The translations under genes were made by a program, and so were the position numbers. 57,352 bases of DNA from Oscillospiraceae bacterium. GTDB lineage: Bacteria > Bacillota > Clostridia > Oscillospirales > Oscillospiraceae. Every line of letters starts with the position of its first letter. Positions within the stretch are counted from its first letter, which is position 1. Location: contig JAFTYM010000019.1 in assembly GCA_017461585.1 (NCBI GenBank), positions 1 to 57,352 of the forward strand, read 5' to 3'. Of this stretch, positions 24,019 through 32,531 are shown piece by piece. The notes below the pieces were generated by a model. It was not told where the DNA came from, did no database searches, and saw only the letters and a program-made list of their open reading frames with translations.

Positions 24019-25136
24019 TACGCAGAACCAGCGAACCTCAGTTTTCAACATATTTTCATAGCCGCGGCAGAGCCTTGGGACTTCCCATAGCGGGGAATTT
24101 TGAGCTTACGGCGAGATGTAATTTCAACTGTCCAATGTGTTATATCCACCACAGCAAAGAGCAGATAGCCGCCAGCGGACGAAAGGAGCTTACGGCTGAG
24201 CAGTGGCTTGGAATCGCAGAGAGCGCAAAGAACAACGGTATGATCTTTGCGCTTTTAACAGGCGGAGAGCCCCTTTTGCGTGAGGACTTTTTTGAGATAT
24301 ACGGCGGCATGAAAAAGATGGGTCTAATGATCTCAATCAATACAAACGGCTCACTTTTGAAAGGTGAGATACTTGAGCGCTTTTTGAAAGATCCGCCTTT
24401 CAGGTTCAATATATCTCTCTACGGCGGCTGCAATGAAACGTATGAGCGCATGTGCGGCAGACCTGTATATGAACTGGTAAAGGAGAATATCCGCACGCTT
24501 AAAAACGCAGGGGTGGAAGTGAGCCTTAATCTCTCGGTAACTCCGTATAACTGCGGTGATCTTGAGCGCATTTATAAAGATGCGGAAGAGCTGGATGTGG
24601 GCGTGAAAATGACAACTTACATGTATCCGCCCGTACGTATAAAAGGCGACGGATGCGAGGCAAATGATCGATTGTCAGCACATGATGCGGCAAAATACAC
24701 CGTAATGTGGGATAAGCTTCGTTTGACGGACGAGATGTTTGCACAGCGCGCGGAAAATATGGCAAAATGCATTTCGGACGAACCTCTGTCCTGCCCAATG
24801 GAGGAGGGAGAGGGAGTTCGATGCAGAGCCGGAAGCAGCAGCTTCTGGATGACATGGGATGGCAAAATGCTGCCCTGCGGACTTATGACAGAGCCTGCGG
24901 CGTACCCGCTTGAGGTCGGCTTTGACAATGCGTGGAAGACCATCCGCGAGAAAACTGCTGAGATACGCATGCCGTCCAAGTGTGCTGCCTGCGGATATAA
25001 GGATATCTGCGGCGTGTGCGCTGCTGTGTGCAGCGCAGAGACGGGGGCATTTGATGCAGTTCCCGAATATGTTTGCGAGAAGATCTGTGAAACGGTAAGA
25101 ATAACACAGGAGTATTGTTCGGAAAGGAATTTGTAA
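24015..25136 (+). CDS. Radical SAM/SPASM peptide-modifying enzyme
   Basis: A 373-residue radical SAM protein. The [4Fe-4S]-SAM motif CxxxCxxC is C35-NFN-C39-PM-C42, the GGEP motif (TGGEPLLRED) follows, and a C-terminal SPASM region carries the auxiliary cluster ligands: RCRAG, LPCGL, KCAACGYKDICGVC and YVCEKIC. Enzymes of this kind make thioether or C-C bonds in ribosomal peptides, usually with help from a RiPP recognition element, here the PqqD-like protein encoded next. The probable substrate is the four-Cys peptide at 22060. The stop codon overlaps the next start (TAATG). Confidence 0.9.
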   Translation: MIRRTSEPQFSTYFHSRGRALGLPIAGNFELTARCNFNCPMCYIHHSKEQIAASGRKELTAEQWLGIAESAKNNGMIFALLTGGEPLLREDFFEIYGGMKKMGLMISINTNGSLLKGEILERFLKDPPFRFNISLYGGCNETYERMCGRPVYELVKENIRTLKNAGVEVSLNLSVTPYNCGDLERIYKDAEELDVGVKMTTYMYPPVRIKGDGCEANDRLSAHDAAKYTVMWDKLRLTDEMFAQRAENMAKCISDEPLSCPMEEGEGVRCRAGSSSFWMTWDGKMLPCGLMTEPAAYPLEVGFDNAWKTIREKTAEIRMPSKCAACGYKDICGVCAAVCSAETGAFDAVPEYVCEKICETVRITQEYCSERNL

Positions 25137-25396
25137 TGGTCATCAAAAAGGAAGTTATAAAACGAGAGATCGCGGGAGATACGATATTGGTCCCCGTTGG
25201 CGCGGCTGTGTATGATTCAAACGGACTGTATGCCTTAAATGAGCTTGGTGCCTTTATATGGGACATGCTGCCTGATGTAAGCGGCGCGGAGGAAATATGT
25301 GAACGCGTTGTTGCGGAATATGATGTATCGCCAAAAGAGGCAATGGATGATATTAATGAGTTTTTAGACACTCTGGGAAAACTCGGTATAATATGA
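25136..25396 (+). CDS. PqqD-like RiPP recognition protein
   Basis: An 86-residue protein of PqqD fold: beta-strand segment VIKREIAGDTILVPVG, the characteristic YALNELGAFIWDML turn-helix, and a final winged-helix part. Stand-alone PqqD-like proteins bind the leader of a precursor peptide and bring it to the radical SAM enzyme. The ATG at 25136 is preferred to TTG at 25115: it overlaps the upstream stop and AAAGGA lies 7 bases before it. Confidence 0.85.
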   Translation: MVIKKEVIKREIAGDTILVPVGAAVYDSNGLYALNELGAFIWDMLPDVSGAEEICERVVAEYDVSPKEAMDDINEFLDTLGKLGII

Positions 25397-25426
25397 TAAT
25401 GAGCGTTGCTGCTTAAATAAAAAATT

Positions 25427-25457
25427 AATCCCTTGACATTTTCGTCAAGGGATTTTC
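25427..25457. terminator. Bidirectional terminator
   Basis: A perfect 11-bp stem (25427-25437 with 25444-25454) with A and T runs ends the RiPP operon from the left and the YwlG-like gene from the right. Confidence 0.85.
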
Positions 25458-26003
25458 TTACAGAAGATTTTCGTCGTAAACAGCGCGAATGCCGCCGATG
25501 AACTTCGGGCGGACACGGGCGCAGAGGATGATTGCCTCGCCGAGATGGTCAGCAGAAAGCCTTATGGGGACAGCGACCTTTTTAAGGTGCATGCCGATAA
25601 GGGTGCCGCCTATATCAAGTCCTGCGTCGGCTCTTATCTCCTCAACAGCAACAGGGTCAGAAAAGGTTTTGTACGCAGTTGTGGCAAAAGAACCGCCTGC
25701 TTTAGGCTGGGGAACAACATTGACAATGTCGCTGTCCTTCACCGCCTCGCGCTCGATGATTATGGCGCGGTTTAAGTGCTCACAGCACTGTGCGGCAAGG
25801 TAAATACCCTTCTCTTTCAAAACGTCGTATATGCCCGAAAAAACGGCTCCTGCGACGTCAATATTTGAATCGGTGCCTATTCTGCTGCCTGCCACCTCGC
25901 TGGAGGAGCAGCCGACCACCATGATATTTCCTTTCTTAAGACCGGCCTTTTCGCAAAGCTCTGTTGTTATATTTTTTGCCTGTTCATACAGGGTTTTGTA
26001 CAT
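25458..26003 (-). CDS. YwlG/TIGR01440 (DUF436) family protein
   Basis: A 181-residue protein matching the YwlG family along its length: VVGCSSSEVAGSRIG, QCCEHLNRAI, VPQPKAGGSFATTAY and a final IGGTLIGMHLKKVAVP block. The function is not established. The start is placed at 26003 because GGAG lies 8 bases upstream; a GTG nine bases earlier would put it too close to that site. Single gene transcribed leftward. Confidence 0.85.
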   Translation of the reverse strand: MYKTLYEQAKNITTELCEKAGLKKGNIMVVGCSSSEVAGSRIGTDSNIDVAGAVFSGIYDVLKEKGIYLAAQCCEHLNRAIIIEREAVKDSDIVNVVPQPKAGGSFATTAYKTFSDPVAVEEIRADAGLDIGGTLIGMHLKKVAVPIRLSADHLGEAIILCARVRPKFIGGIRAVYDENLL

Positions 26004-26071
26004 ATAGATCACTCCAAAAAGAAACTATATAGAGTATAAAACAAGTGCTGCAAAACCGCAAGTGTTTTGCA

Positions 26072-26099
26072 TTGACATAAGAATTCATGGTGTTATAAT
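26072..26099 (+). promoter_or_regulatory. Promoter of the ECF S-component gene
   Basis: TTGACA (26072-26077), 16 bp, TATAAT (26094-26099): both boxes match the consensus. The leader up to the gene at 26144 is short and shows no riboswitch. Confidence 0.75.
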
Positions 26100-26143
26100 C
26101 ACAGATAAAGTAGAAGCCGGTTTACCAGAGGAGGTTTTACTTT

Positions 26144-26653
26144 ATGAAAGATCAGAAAATTAAAAAACTTGTGCTTTCATCCATATTTGCAGCAATTGTC
26201 TGCGCGGCGACTGCGGTAGTCTCGTTTCCGCTGCCCGGGCGCGGCTTTGCAAACCTTGGAGATTGCTTTGTCATCATCTGCGGCGGACTTATCGGCTCGT
26301 GGTGGGGCTTTGCGTCAGCTGCCATTGGCTCTGCGCTGTCTGATATTATTTTAGGCTATGCCGTATATGCGCCTGTTACTTTTATAATCAAAGGCTTAAT
26401 GGCGCTTGCGGTATATTACATAGCTGCCAAAAACGGTAAAACATCGGTTTTAAAAACAGCTTTGTCCGCTGTTGCAGCTGAGATAATCATGATAGCAGGT
26501 TATTTCCTGTTTGAGCTTGCGGTTTTCGGCGCAGGTGTTGCGATACCAGACCTTGTGGGCAACGGAATGCAGGCGGTCGTAGGCGCTGTAACAGGTACCG
26601 TTTTGCTGTCGGTATTTCTCAAAAACAAAAAGCTGTATTCTTTCTTTGAATGA
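26144..26653 (+). CDS. ECF transporter substrate-binding (S) component
   Basis: A 169-residue membrane protein with five or six helices. The N-terminal KLVLSSIFAAIVCAATAV resembles the AxxxA-containing helix that docks S components on the shared EcfT module, and LGDCFVIICGGLIG with GSALSDIILG is typical of vitamin-type S components. The ligand cannot be told from the sequence. No energising module is encoded nearby, as expected for group II ECF systems. The next gene is close behind, and its RBS overlaps the stop. Confidence 0.8.
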   Translation: MKDQKIKKLVLSSIFAAIVCAATAVVSFPLPGRGFANLGDCFVIICGGLIGSWWGFASAAIGSALSDIILGYAVYAPVTFIIKGLMALAVYYIAAKNGKTSVLKTALSAVAAEIIMIAGYFLFELAVFGAGVAIPDLVGNGMQAVVGAVTGTVLLSVFLKNKKLYSFFE

Positions 26654-26664
26654 GGAGAAATAAA

Positions 26665-27204
26665 ATGGTATTGGAAACAGAAAGACTGCTTCTCAGACCA
26701 TGGTTTGAGTCTGATGCCGAGGAGCTTTATAAATATGCGCAAAACCCAAAAGTCGGCCCCATGGCAGGCTGGCCCGTACATACATCGGTGGAAAACAGCC
26801 GCGAAATAATCCGCACGGTACTGTCGGGGCTGGAAACTTATGCTGTTGTTTTGAAAGAGACGGGTAAACCCGTGGGCAGTGTGGGTATAATGTTTGCGAA
26901 AAACAGCAATTGCAAGATTTCGGAAACAGAGGCTGAGATAGGCTACTGGATAGGCGAGCCCTACTGGGGCAGAGGACTTATCCCCGAGGCGGCACATGCT
27001 CTTTTAAGCCGTTGCTTTGACACGTTTAATTGCACAGCTGTCTGGTGCTGCTATTTTGACGGCAATGAAAAATCAAAAAGAGTACAGGAAAAGTGCGGTT
27101 TTAAATATCAGTTTTCAGAGGATAATGTTGAGGTTTTGGGAGAACTTTTGACTCAGCACTATACAAAACTGACCCGCGAAGAATATTTTGATAAGGAGAA
27201 CTGA
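26665..27204 (+). CDS. GNAT N-acetyltransferase (RimJ/RimL type)
   Basis: A 179-residue acetyltransferase. The start ETERLLLRPW is the family hallmark; IGYWIGEPYWGRGLIPEAA is motif A, which binds acetyl-CoA, and the end FKYQFSEDNVEV is typical. Family members acetylate the N-terminus of ribosomal proteins or small amines; the substrate here is unknown. The ATG at 26665 is chosen over 26650 because GAGGAG lies 7 bases before it. Confidence 0.85.
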   Translation: MVLETERLLLRPWFESDAEELYKYAQNPKVGPMAGWPVHTSVENSREIIRTVLSGLETYAVVLKETGKPVGSVGIMFAKNSNCKISETEAEIGYWIGEPYWGRGLIPEAAHALLSRCFDTFNCTAVWCCYFDGNEKSKRVQEKCGFKYQFSEDNVEVLGELLTQHYTKLTREEYFDKEN

Positions 27205-27205
27205 A

Positions 27206-27718
27206 ATGGCAATTAAGGCGATAGTTTATACATCAAACACAGGTTACACAGCAGACTATGCAAAGCTTCTGCACGATCATACAGACCTTCCCGTATACTC
27301 TCTTGAGGATTCCAGAAGAAAGCTGAAAGAGGGCACGGAGATAGTTTACCTGGGCTGGCTCATGGCAGGCAGCGTAGTTGGCTACAAAGAAGCTGCAAAG
27401 CTCTATAAGATCAAAGCTGTCTGCGGCGTTTGTCTTGCTGCCAGCGGCTCTCTCACGGAATCTGTCCGTAAAACTCATTCCATCCCCAATGATGTTGCCG
27501 TTTTTACAATTCAGGGCGGCTTTGATATGAAAAAGCTTAAGGGCGGTTACAAACTGGGCATGATGGTTATGTCCAAGATTTTAAAGAAAAAGCTTACTGC
27601 AGATACAGAGGAAAACAGACGCATTATCAATATGCTTGATAACGGCGGCAGCTGTGTTTCCGCAGATAATCTTAAAGACGTGATCTCACTTGTAAAGGCA
27701 GAAAAGTCAAATGGATAA
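27206..27718 (+). CDS. Flavodoxin-like protein
   Basis: 170 residues. The start AIKAIVYTSNTGYTADYA is a flavodoxin-type FMN phosphate-binding loop (TSNTGYT), but the spacing and the later GFDMKKLKGGYKLGMM part resemble HemG-like or domain-of-unknown-function flavodoxins rather than electron-transfer flavodoxins. Probably a cytoplasmic FMN protein. The start at 27206 follows AAGGAG. It overlaps the asparaginase gene by 8 bases. Confidence 0.7.
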   Translation: MAIKAIVYTSNTGYTADYAKLLHDHTDLPVYSLEDSRRKLKEGTEIVYLGWLMAGSVVGYKEAAKLYKIKAVCGVCLAASGSLTESVRKTHSIPNDVAVFTIQGGFDMKKLKGGYKLGMMVMSKILKKKLTADTEENRRIINMLDNGGSCVSADNLKDVISLVKAEKSNG

Positions 27719-28718
27719 AGTACTGATTCTGAATACAGGCGGCACAATCGGCATGGCACTCACCGCCAACGGATATACACCCATAAAAGGCTATTTCCGC
27801 ACAGAGCTTGAGCGTATCGAAGAGTTGGAACACGAGAATATGCCAAAATGGGATATGATAGAGATGGACCCTATTTTAGACTCTTCAAACATCACCGTTA
27901 ACGACTGGAACAAGATAGGCGAGGTCATACGCGACAATTACGATGACTACTGCGGCTTTGTAATCGTCCACGGAACAGACACCATGGCGTATACAGCCTC
28001 TGCGCTTTCTTTTATGCTCAGAAATCTGGACAAGCCTGTTGTTCTCACAGGCTCGCAGATACCTCTGTGCGAGCTTCGCAGCGACGGCAGAGACAACCTT
28101 ATCACATCTCTGGTCATTGCCAAGGATGCTGTTGTAAAAGAGGTGTGCCTCTATTTCGGCGGCAAGCTCATGCGCGGAAACCGTGCCACAAAGTTTTCCG
28201 CAGACAAGCTTATCGCCTTTAAATCCTGCAATTACCCCTATCTTGCAGACGCGGGCATAACCATAAAATATAATCCCAACCTTTTAAGACAGCCCACAGG
28301 CGGAAAATTTGAGCTGCAGAAGCTGGACGATGTGCCAATCGGCGTTCTCAAAATCTTCCCCGGCATCCAGTTCGGACTTTTTGAGTCCATGATAACTGAA
28401 AACCTGAAGGGCATAGTCTTTGAGACCTTCGGTTCGGGCAATGTCCCCGGAAACGGCGGAGAGCTTATTCCCATAATCAAAAGCTCCTTTGACCACGGAG
28501 CAGTAATCGTGGTTTGCTCGCAATGCCCGCAGGGAACAGTTTCTTTGGGAACTTATGAGACAAGCTCGGGACTTAAAAAAGCGGGTGCTGTAGCCGGGCA
28601 TGACTTGACAACAGAGGCTGCTGTTGCTAAACTTTATTATCTGTTCAGCTGCGGATATTCAGCTGAAGAGGTAAAGAAATACATGGAGATAGATCTGGTG
28701 GGCGAGCTCACCGAATAG
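27711..28718 (+). CDS. ansA: L-asparaginase, type I (cytoplasmic)
   Basis: 335 residues, the usual length. Hydrolyses asparagine to aspartate and ammonia. The two catalytic threonines are visible in LNTGGTIGM (near residue 12) and VHGTDTMAYTASALSFM (near residue 88), and the following LTGSQIPL is also conserved. There is no signal peptide, which fits type I. Coupled by overlap to the flavodoxin-like gene and followed after 23 bases by lysA. Confidence 0.92.
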   Translation: MDKVLILNTGGTIGMALTANGYTPIKGYFRTELERIEELEHENMPKWDMIEMDPILDSSNITVNDWNKIGEVIRDNYDDYCGFVIVHGTDTMAYTASALSFMLRNLDKPVVLTGSQIPLCELRSDGRDNLITSLVIAKDAVVKEVCLYFGGKLMRGNRATKFSADKLIAFKSCNYPYLADAGITIKYNPNLLRQPTGGKFELQKLDDVPIGVLKIFPGIQFGLFESMITENLKGIVFETFGSGNVPGNGGELIPIIKSSFDHGAVIVVCSQCPQGTVSLGTYETSSGLKKAGAVAGHDLTTEAAVAKLYYLFSCGYSAEEVKKYMEIDLVGELTE

Positions 28719-28741
28719 CGCAGATTTCAAAGGGTGACACA

Positions 28742-30022
28742 ATGAGCAAAGAACTTATTATCGACGGCGTAAATATGGTGAGCCTTGCAAAAGCTACCGG
28801 CACACCTGTAATGGTTTTCAGTCAGACTGAAATGGAAAACAAGCTTGCTGCTTTCAAGAAGCACTTGGTTTCAGATAAGTTTGAAACACAGGTGCTTTAC
28901 GCAGGCAAGGCATTCACTTGTCCTGCCATGCTGGAGCTTGTAAAGGCAGCAGGCTGCGGACTTGACACAGTATCGGGCGGAGAGGTTGATATTGCTTTCA
29001 GAGCGAACTTTCCCATGGAGAAGATATTCTTCCACGGAAACAACAAAACGCCTTTTGAGATACATCAGGCGCTTTTGAGCGGCGTTGGCACATTCGTAAT
29101 AGACAGCGAAATCGAACTTGAAAATGTGATCGCAATCGCAAACGAAACAGGCATGAGCACACAGGCGGTCATCCGCATAAATCCCCACATTTCCGCCCAT
29201 ACACATAAGTATGACGTTACAGCGGACAGGGACAGCAAGTTCGGCATTTCCATAGACAAGCCTGAAGTTATGTTAGGGATGATAGAGAAAATCAATGCCT
29301 GCGGCAAACTTGTGTTTAAGGGCTTCCATGCCCACATAGGCAGCCAGATTTTTGATAAGGGTGCCTTTGTCACAGAGATAGATACAATGGTCGGACTTAT
29401 GGCAGACCTTGAAAAACAGGGAGTAAAAATCCCCTGGCTGGACATCGGCGGCGGATTTGCGGCTACATATACGGAAGATGACGCACCTATTCCCGTGCCT
29501 GAGGTTTGTGAGACTATTATCACAGCTGCAGAAAGTGCAGTTGAGAGATACGGTGTTTCCCTTGAAAAGCTGTTTATCGAGCCGGGCAGAAGCATCGTTG
29601 CCGAGGCGGGCATAACACTTTACACGATCGGCGGTTTTAAGAATACATACAGCAAGAAGTATATTTTTATCGACGGCGGTATGAGCGACAATATCCGCCC
29701 TGCGCTGTATCAGGCGAAGTACAACTGCGATGTTGCAAACCGCATGGACGAAGAAAAATGCGATGTTGTCACCGTTGCAGGTAAGTGCTGCGAAAGCGGA
29801 GACGTTATAATCGAGGATATCGCGGTTCAGGAAGCGGAAGTGGGCGATGTGCTGGCAGTTTACACCACAGGTGCTTACGGCTACTCTATGGCAAGCAACT
29901 ATAACCGCATCGGCAGACCTCCTGTCGTATTCGTAAAGGACGGCAGCGCAAGATGTGTAATTAGACGCGAAACATACGCCGATATGGCAATTTTGGAGTG
30001 CAGCGAACAGCTTGATGTATAG
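28742..30022 (+). CDS. lysA: Diaminopimelate decarboxylase
   Basis: 426 residues, fold-type III PLP enzyme that makes lysine from meso-diaminopimelate. The PLP-binding Lys lies in LYAGKAF (near residue 57), the glycine loop in WLDIGGGF, the phosphate-binding EPGRSIVAEAG near residue 290, and the partner-subunit active-site Cys in GKCCESGD near 345. Last gene of a run that begins at 26144; a terminator follows. Confidence 0.95.
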   Translation: MSKELIIDGVNMVSLAKATGTPVMVFSQTEMENKLAAFKKHLVSDKFETQVLYAGKAFTCPAMLELVKAAGCGLDTVSGGEVDIAFRANFPMEKIFFHGNNKTPFEIHQALLSGVGTFVIDSEIELENVIAIANETGMSTQAVIRINPHISAHTHKYDVTADRDSKFGISIDKPEVMLGMIEKINACGKLVFKGFHAHIGSQIFDKGAFVTEIDTMVGLMADLEKQGVKIPWLDIGGGFAATYTEDDAPIPVPEVCETIITAAESAVERYGVSLEKLFIEPGRSIVAEAGITLYTIGGFKNTYSKKYIFIDGGMSDNIRPALYQAKYNCDVANRMDEEKCDVVTVAGKCCESGDVIIEDIAVQEAEVGDVLAVYTTGAYGYSMASNYNRIGRPPVVFVKDGSARCVIRRETYADMAILECSEQLDV

Positions 30023-30041
30023 CTTATGAGAAAAGTGAGAA

Positions 30042-30069
30042 AAACCCTGTAAAATACAGGGTTTTTCTT
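30042..30069 (+). terminator. Terminator after lysA
   Basis: A perfect 10-bp stem (30042-30051 with 30055-30064) with a 3-nt loop, followed by TTTCTTT. Confidence 0.85.
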
Positions 30070-30090
30070 TGAAAAATATTGAAAAAAGTG

Positions 30091-30119
30091 TTGACATGAA
30101 TGATAATATCTGTTATCAT
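30091..30119 (+). promoter_or_regulatory. rplJ-rplL promoter
   Basis: TTGACA (30091-30096), 17 bp, TATCAT (30114-30119), just ahead of the L10 leader. Confidence 0.75.
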
Positions 30120-30124
30120 AATCG

Positions 30125-30229
30125 AGCGTTCCAAAGACAGCAGGTGGGTAAAGGCCCGTAAGTCCTGCCGAGGATAGCTTACATGATATGTTTGCTTTGT
30201 ATCCTTACGTCTTGGCGTAAGGGTTTTTT
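30125..30229 (+). ncRNA. L10 (rplJ) leader, autoregulatory
   Basis: The conserved core of the L10 leader is visible: CAAAGACAGCAGGTGGG, then AGTCCTGCCGAGG, which fold together to mimic the rRNA binding site of L10 (with L7/L12). It ends with a terminator: stem CCTTACG/CGTAAGG at 30203-30222 and a T run. In Firmicutes binding of L10 to this leader lowers expression of its own operon. Confidence 0.85.
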
Positions 30230-30271
30230 ATTTGGACGCGTTTTGACCAATATTTTCGGAGGTGAAAATGT

Positions 30272-30799
30272 ATGCCTAACGCAAAGGTTCTTTCTGAAAA
30301 GCAGGCAATCGTTGCTGCTCTTACAGAAAAACTTCAGGGTTCTGTAGCCGGTGTTATCGTAGACTATTCCGGTATTACAGTTGCTGAAGACACAGAGATG
30401 CGCCGCAAGCTCCGCGAAAACAACGTTGATTACGCAGTTGTAAAGAATACACTTCTCCGCTTCGCTATCAACAACGCAGGTCTTAATGAGCTGGATCCCC
30501 TGCTCAACGGTACAACATCTCTCGCAGTCAGCGTAGACGATCCCGTTGCTCCCGCAAAGATCATCAAGGAATATGCTGACAAGCTCAACGGCCGCTTCGA
30601 AATCAAGGGCGGTTACATGGACGGCAAGGTTATCTCTCTCGATGAGGTAAATGCCCTCGCAAGCATCCCCGCACTGCCCGTACTTCAGGCACAGGTTCTT
30701 GGTACAATGCTGGCTCCCATCACAAGCTTCGCAGTTGTTATCAAGGCTATCGCAGAGAAGCTGGGTGGCCCCGTAGAAGCAGAAGCTGCTGCGGAATAA
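30272..30799 (+). CDS. rplJ: 50S ribosomal protein L10
   Basis: 175 residues, full length. The start MPNAKVLSEKQAIVAALTEK, the RNA-binding DYSGITV segment and the conserved YAVVKNTLLRFA are present; the C-terminal helix region that carries L7/L12 dimers follows after residue 130. It forms the base of the ribosomal stalk. It is followed after 45 bases by rplL in the usual order; rplK-rplA are not in the window. Confidence 0.97.
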   Translation: MPNAKVLSEKQAIVAALTEKLQGSVAGVIVDYSGITVAEDTEMRRKLRENNVDYAVVKNTLLRFAINNAGLNELDPLLNGTTSLAVSVDDPVAPAKIIKEYADKLNGRFEIKGGYMDGKVISLDEVNALASIPALPVLQAQVLGTMLAPITSFAVVIKAIAEKLGGPVEAEAAAE

Positions 30800-30844
30800 T
30801 CATTATTTATTTATTATTGAATTACTTACAGGAGGATTTTAATT

Positions 30845-31219
30845 ATGGCAAGCGAAAAGATTGTCGCTCTTATCGAAGAAGTTAAGGCTCTTACAGTTAT
30901 TGAGCTTTCTGAGCTGGTTCACGCTCTTGAGGAAGAATTTGGTGTTTCTGCTGCTGCTATGGCTGCTCCCGCTGCAGGCGGCGCAGCTGCTCCCGCTGCA
31001 GAGGAGAAGACAGAGTTTGATGTTGTTATGACATCCTTCGGCTCTGAGAAGATCAAGGTTATCAAGGAGATCCGTGGTATCACAGGTCTCGGCCTTGCTG
31101 AAGCTAAGGCTCTTGTTGAAGGCGTTCCTGCAAAGGTTAAGGAAGGCATTTCCAAGGAAGATGCAGAAGCTATCAAGGAGCAGCTCACAGCTGTTGGCGC
31201 AACAATCGAAATCAAGTAA
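30845..31219 (+). CDS. rplL: 50S ribosomal protein L7/L12
   Basis: 124 residues. An N-terminal dimerisation domain ([20 protein letters not shown]), an Ala-rich hinge (about residues 37-53), and a C-terminal domain with [20 protein letters not shown] that contacts translation GTPases. Strong ribosome site ACAGGAGG. A perfect terminator follows. Confidence 0.98.
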   Translation: MASEKIVALIEEVKALTVIELSELVHALEEEFGVSAAAMAAPAAGGAAAPAAEEKTEFDVVMTSFGSEKIKVIKEIRGITGLGLAEAKALVEGVPAKVKEGISKEDAEAIKEQLTAVGATIEIK

Positions 31220-31243
31220 GTTTGCGCTTCACAAGAAGCATGA

Positions 31244-31276
31244 AAACACCCGTACATTCGTACGGGTGTTTTTTTA
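31244..31276 (+). terminator. Terminator after rplL
   Basis: A perfect 12-bp stem (31244-31255 with 31260-31271) with loop ATTC, followed by seven or more T. Confidence 0.92.
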
Positions 31277-31366
31277 TTTTGAAATTACTTGCTCAGTATA
31301 TGACGTAAGGAGAGGCGTTTTTGTAGGGGAGGGTCTCTGTGCCCTCCCGTTATGTGAATTTAAACT

Positions 31367-32374
31367 CTAAAAATCAACTTCGTACTCAAAGAATCTTCGG
31401 GATTCGTTTTGTACTTCGCTGGTAACTGTGGTATTTCCGGAAATTTTCATTGCTTTTAATGCGGCGTCAATCTTAATGGCATCTTTCTCTTTTATACCGG
31501 AAGAGTTGCTTAACTTCAAAGTGTACTTTTGGTGAGAGATAGGGGAATCTTTATCCATTCTCAGAGTAATCAGAGATTGTATACTGGGCTCACGCTGAAG
31601 ATAATGCAATGTTGGTTCGGAAGGTTCGTGTCCGGGACAATCCATTTCTGCGGCAACTTCTACTGCTGATACAGCTGTAGAAGTGAGGTCGTGTGACGCG
31701 TCAGCGGTAACTGAAACACCCGATATTTTGGCGTTTGCCTTTGCCTTTGCAGAGTTTGCTGAAAAACTGCTTTTCTGTTCTTTATAAGTAACTCTGAAAT
31801 GCTTTGCACCTAAATCTTGAGCAATTTTTTGCAGCTCGTTTACACGGGCAACTTTTAAGTAACTGAAGTAATCATCCAGTGCGATATACTTGTCCCTGTC
31901 ACTGGGATCGACATAGTAAAGTTCGCAATCAGCATCGGGATAAAAAGTCAATCCGAACACGTCAAGCTTGTCTTTAAATATATTAATAATTTTAAGATCT
32001 TTTTGCTCGGAAATATAACCAATTGATCCCTTGCATACTTCACTTTCAGCTCGTCTTTTGTCAATTTCTGTAACGCGTATCATTTTAGTAAGTGTAAAAT
32101 CAGCACTATCCAAGTCATCCGAGAATATTGGCTGAAGAAGCTGTCGTTCTTTTTCTCTGTTCCATGCTTCTGCACTTGCCTTAAATGCACTGACAGTATT
32201 TTTGGCAGATGTTTCGATGCTTTCTGCGATTGCAGAAACGTCACTCATGTCAAAATTACCGTCGTCATTTTGGTCGACGGCATTTACAAGTCCGTCTTTT
32301 GCTTTTTCAAAAAGAGATTTTGCTCCTTTTCCAACTGCTTTAGCGGCTGAACCAATGTCTATTTTTTTGTCCAT
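31367..32374 (-). CDS. Hypothetical protein with an EF-hand-like loop
   Basis: 335 residues, no signal peptide and no convincing membrane helix. The start at 32374 follows AGAAAGGAAA. Residues about 33-45 (DQNDDGNFDMSDV) match a calcium-binding EF-hand/dockerin loop (D-x-N-x-DG-x-x-D-x-SD). The rest is not assignable; the middle has ARVNELQKIAQDLGAKHFRV, and the C-terminal part looks like a folded alpha/beta domain. Single gene, leftward. The function is unknown. Confidence 0.6.
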   Translation of the reverse strand: MDKKIDIGSAAKAVGKGAKSLFEKAKDGLVNAVDQNDDGNFDMSDVSAIAESIETSAKNTVSAFKASAEAWNREKERQLLQPIFSDDLDSADFTLTKMIRVTEIDKRRAESEVCKGSIGYISEQKDLKIINIFKDKLDVFGLTFYPDADCELYYVDPSDRDKYIALDDYFSYLKVARVNELQKIAQDLGAKHFRVTYKEQKSSFSANSAKAKANAKISGVSVTADASHDLTSTAVSAVEVAAEMDCPGHEPSEPTLHYLQREPSIQSLITLRMDKDSPISHQKYTLKLSNSSGIKEKDAIKIDAALKAMKISGNTTVTSEVQNESRRFFEYEVDF

Positions 32375-32498
32375 AATTTGATTTCCTTTCTGTTTGTAGT
32401 CTATAGAACAAGAAGTAAATCTCGCGAATTTGTTATAATGATAACATTGGCGTTTGCGTTGTGCAAGCTTAAATGAGGCAAACTCATTACCACAACAA

Positions 32499-32531
32499 AA
32501 AAGCTGTCGGACTAACCGACAGCTTTTCTTA
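32499..32531 (-). terminator. Terminator of the parE-fumarase operon
   Basis: A perfect 12-bp stem (32499-32510 with 32516-32527); read on the minus strand it ends in TTTTTTG. It lies 1 base after the stop of the fumarase-like gene. Confidence 0.85.

Noticed and set aside
31290-31366. A GC hairpin (GGAGGG/CCCTCC) as terminator of the leftward gene at 31367
   Set aside because: It is not followed by a T run on the minus strand, so I cannot support a terminator.
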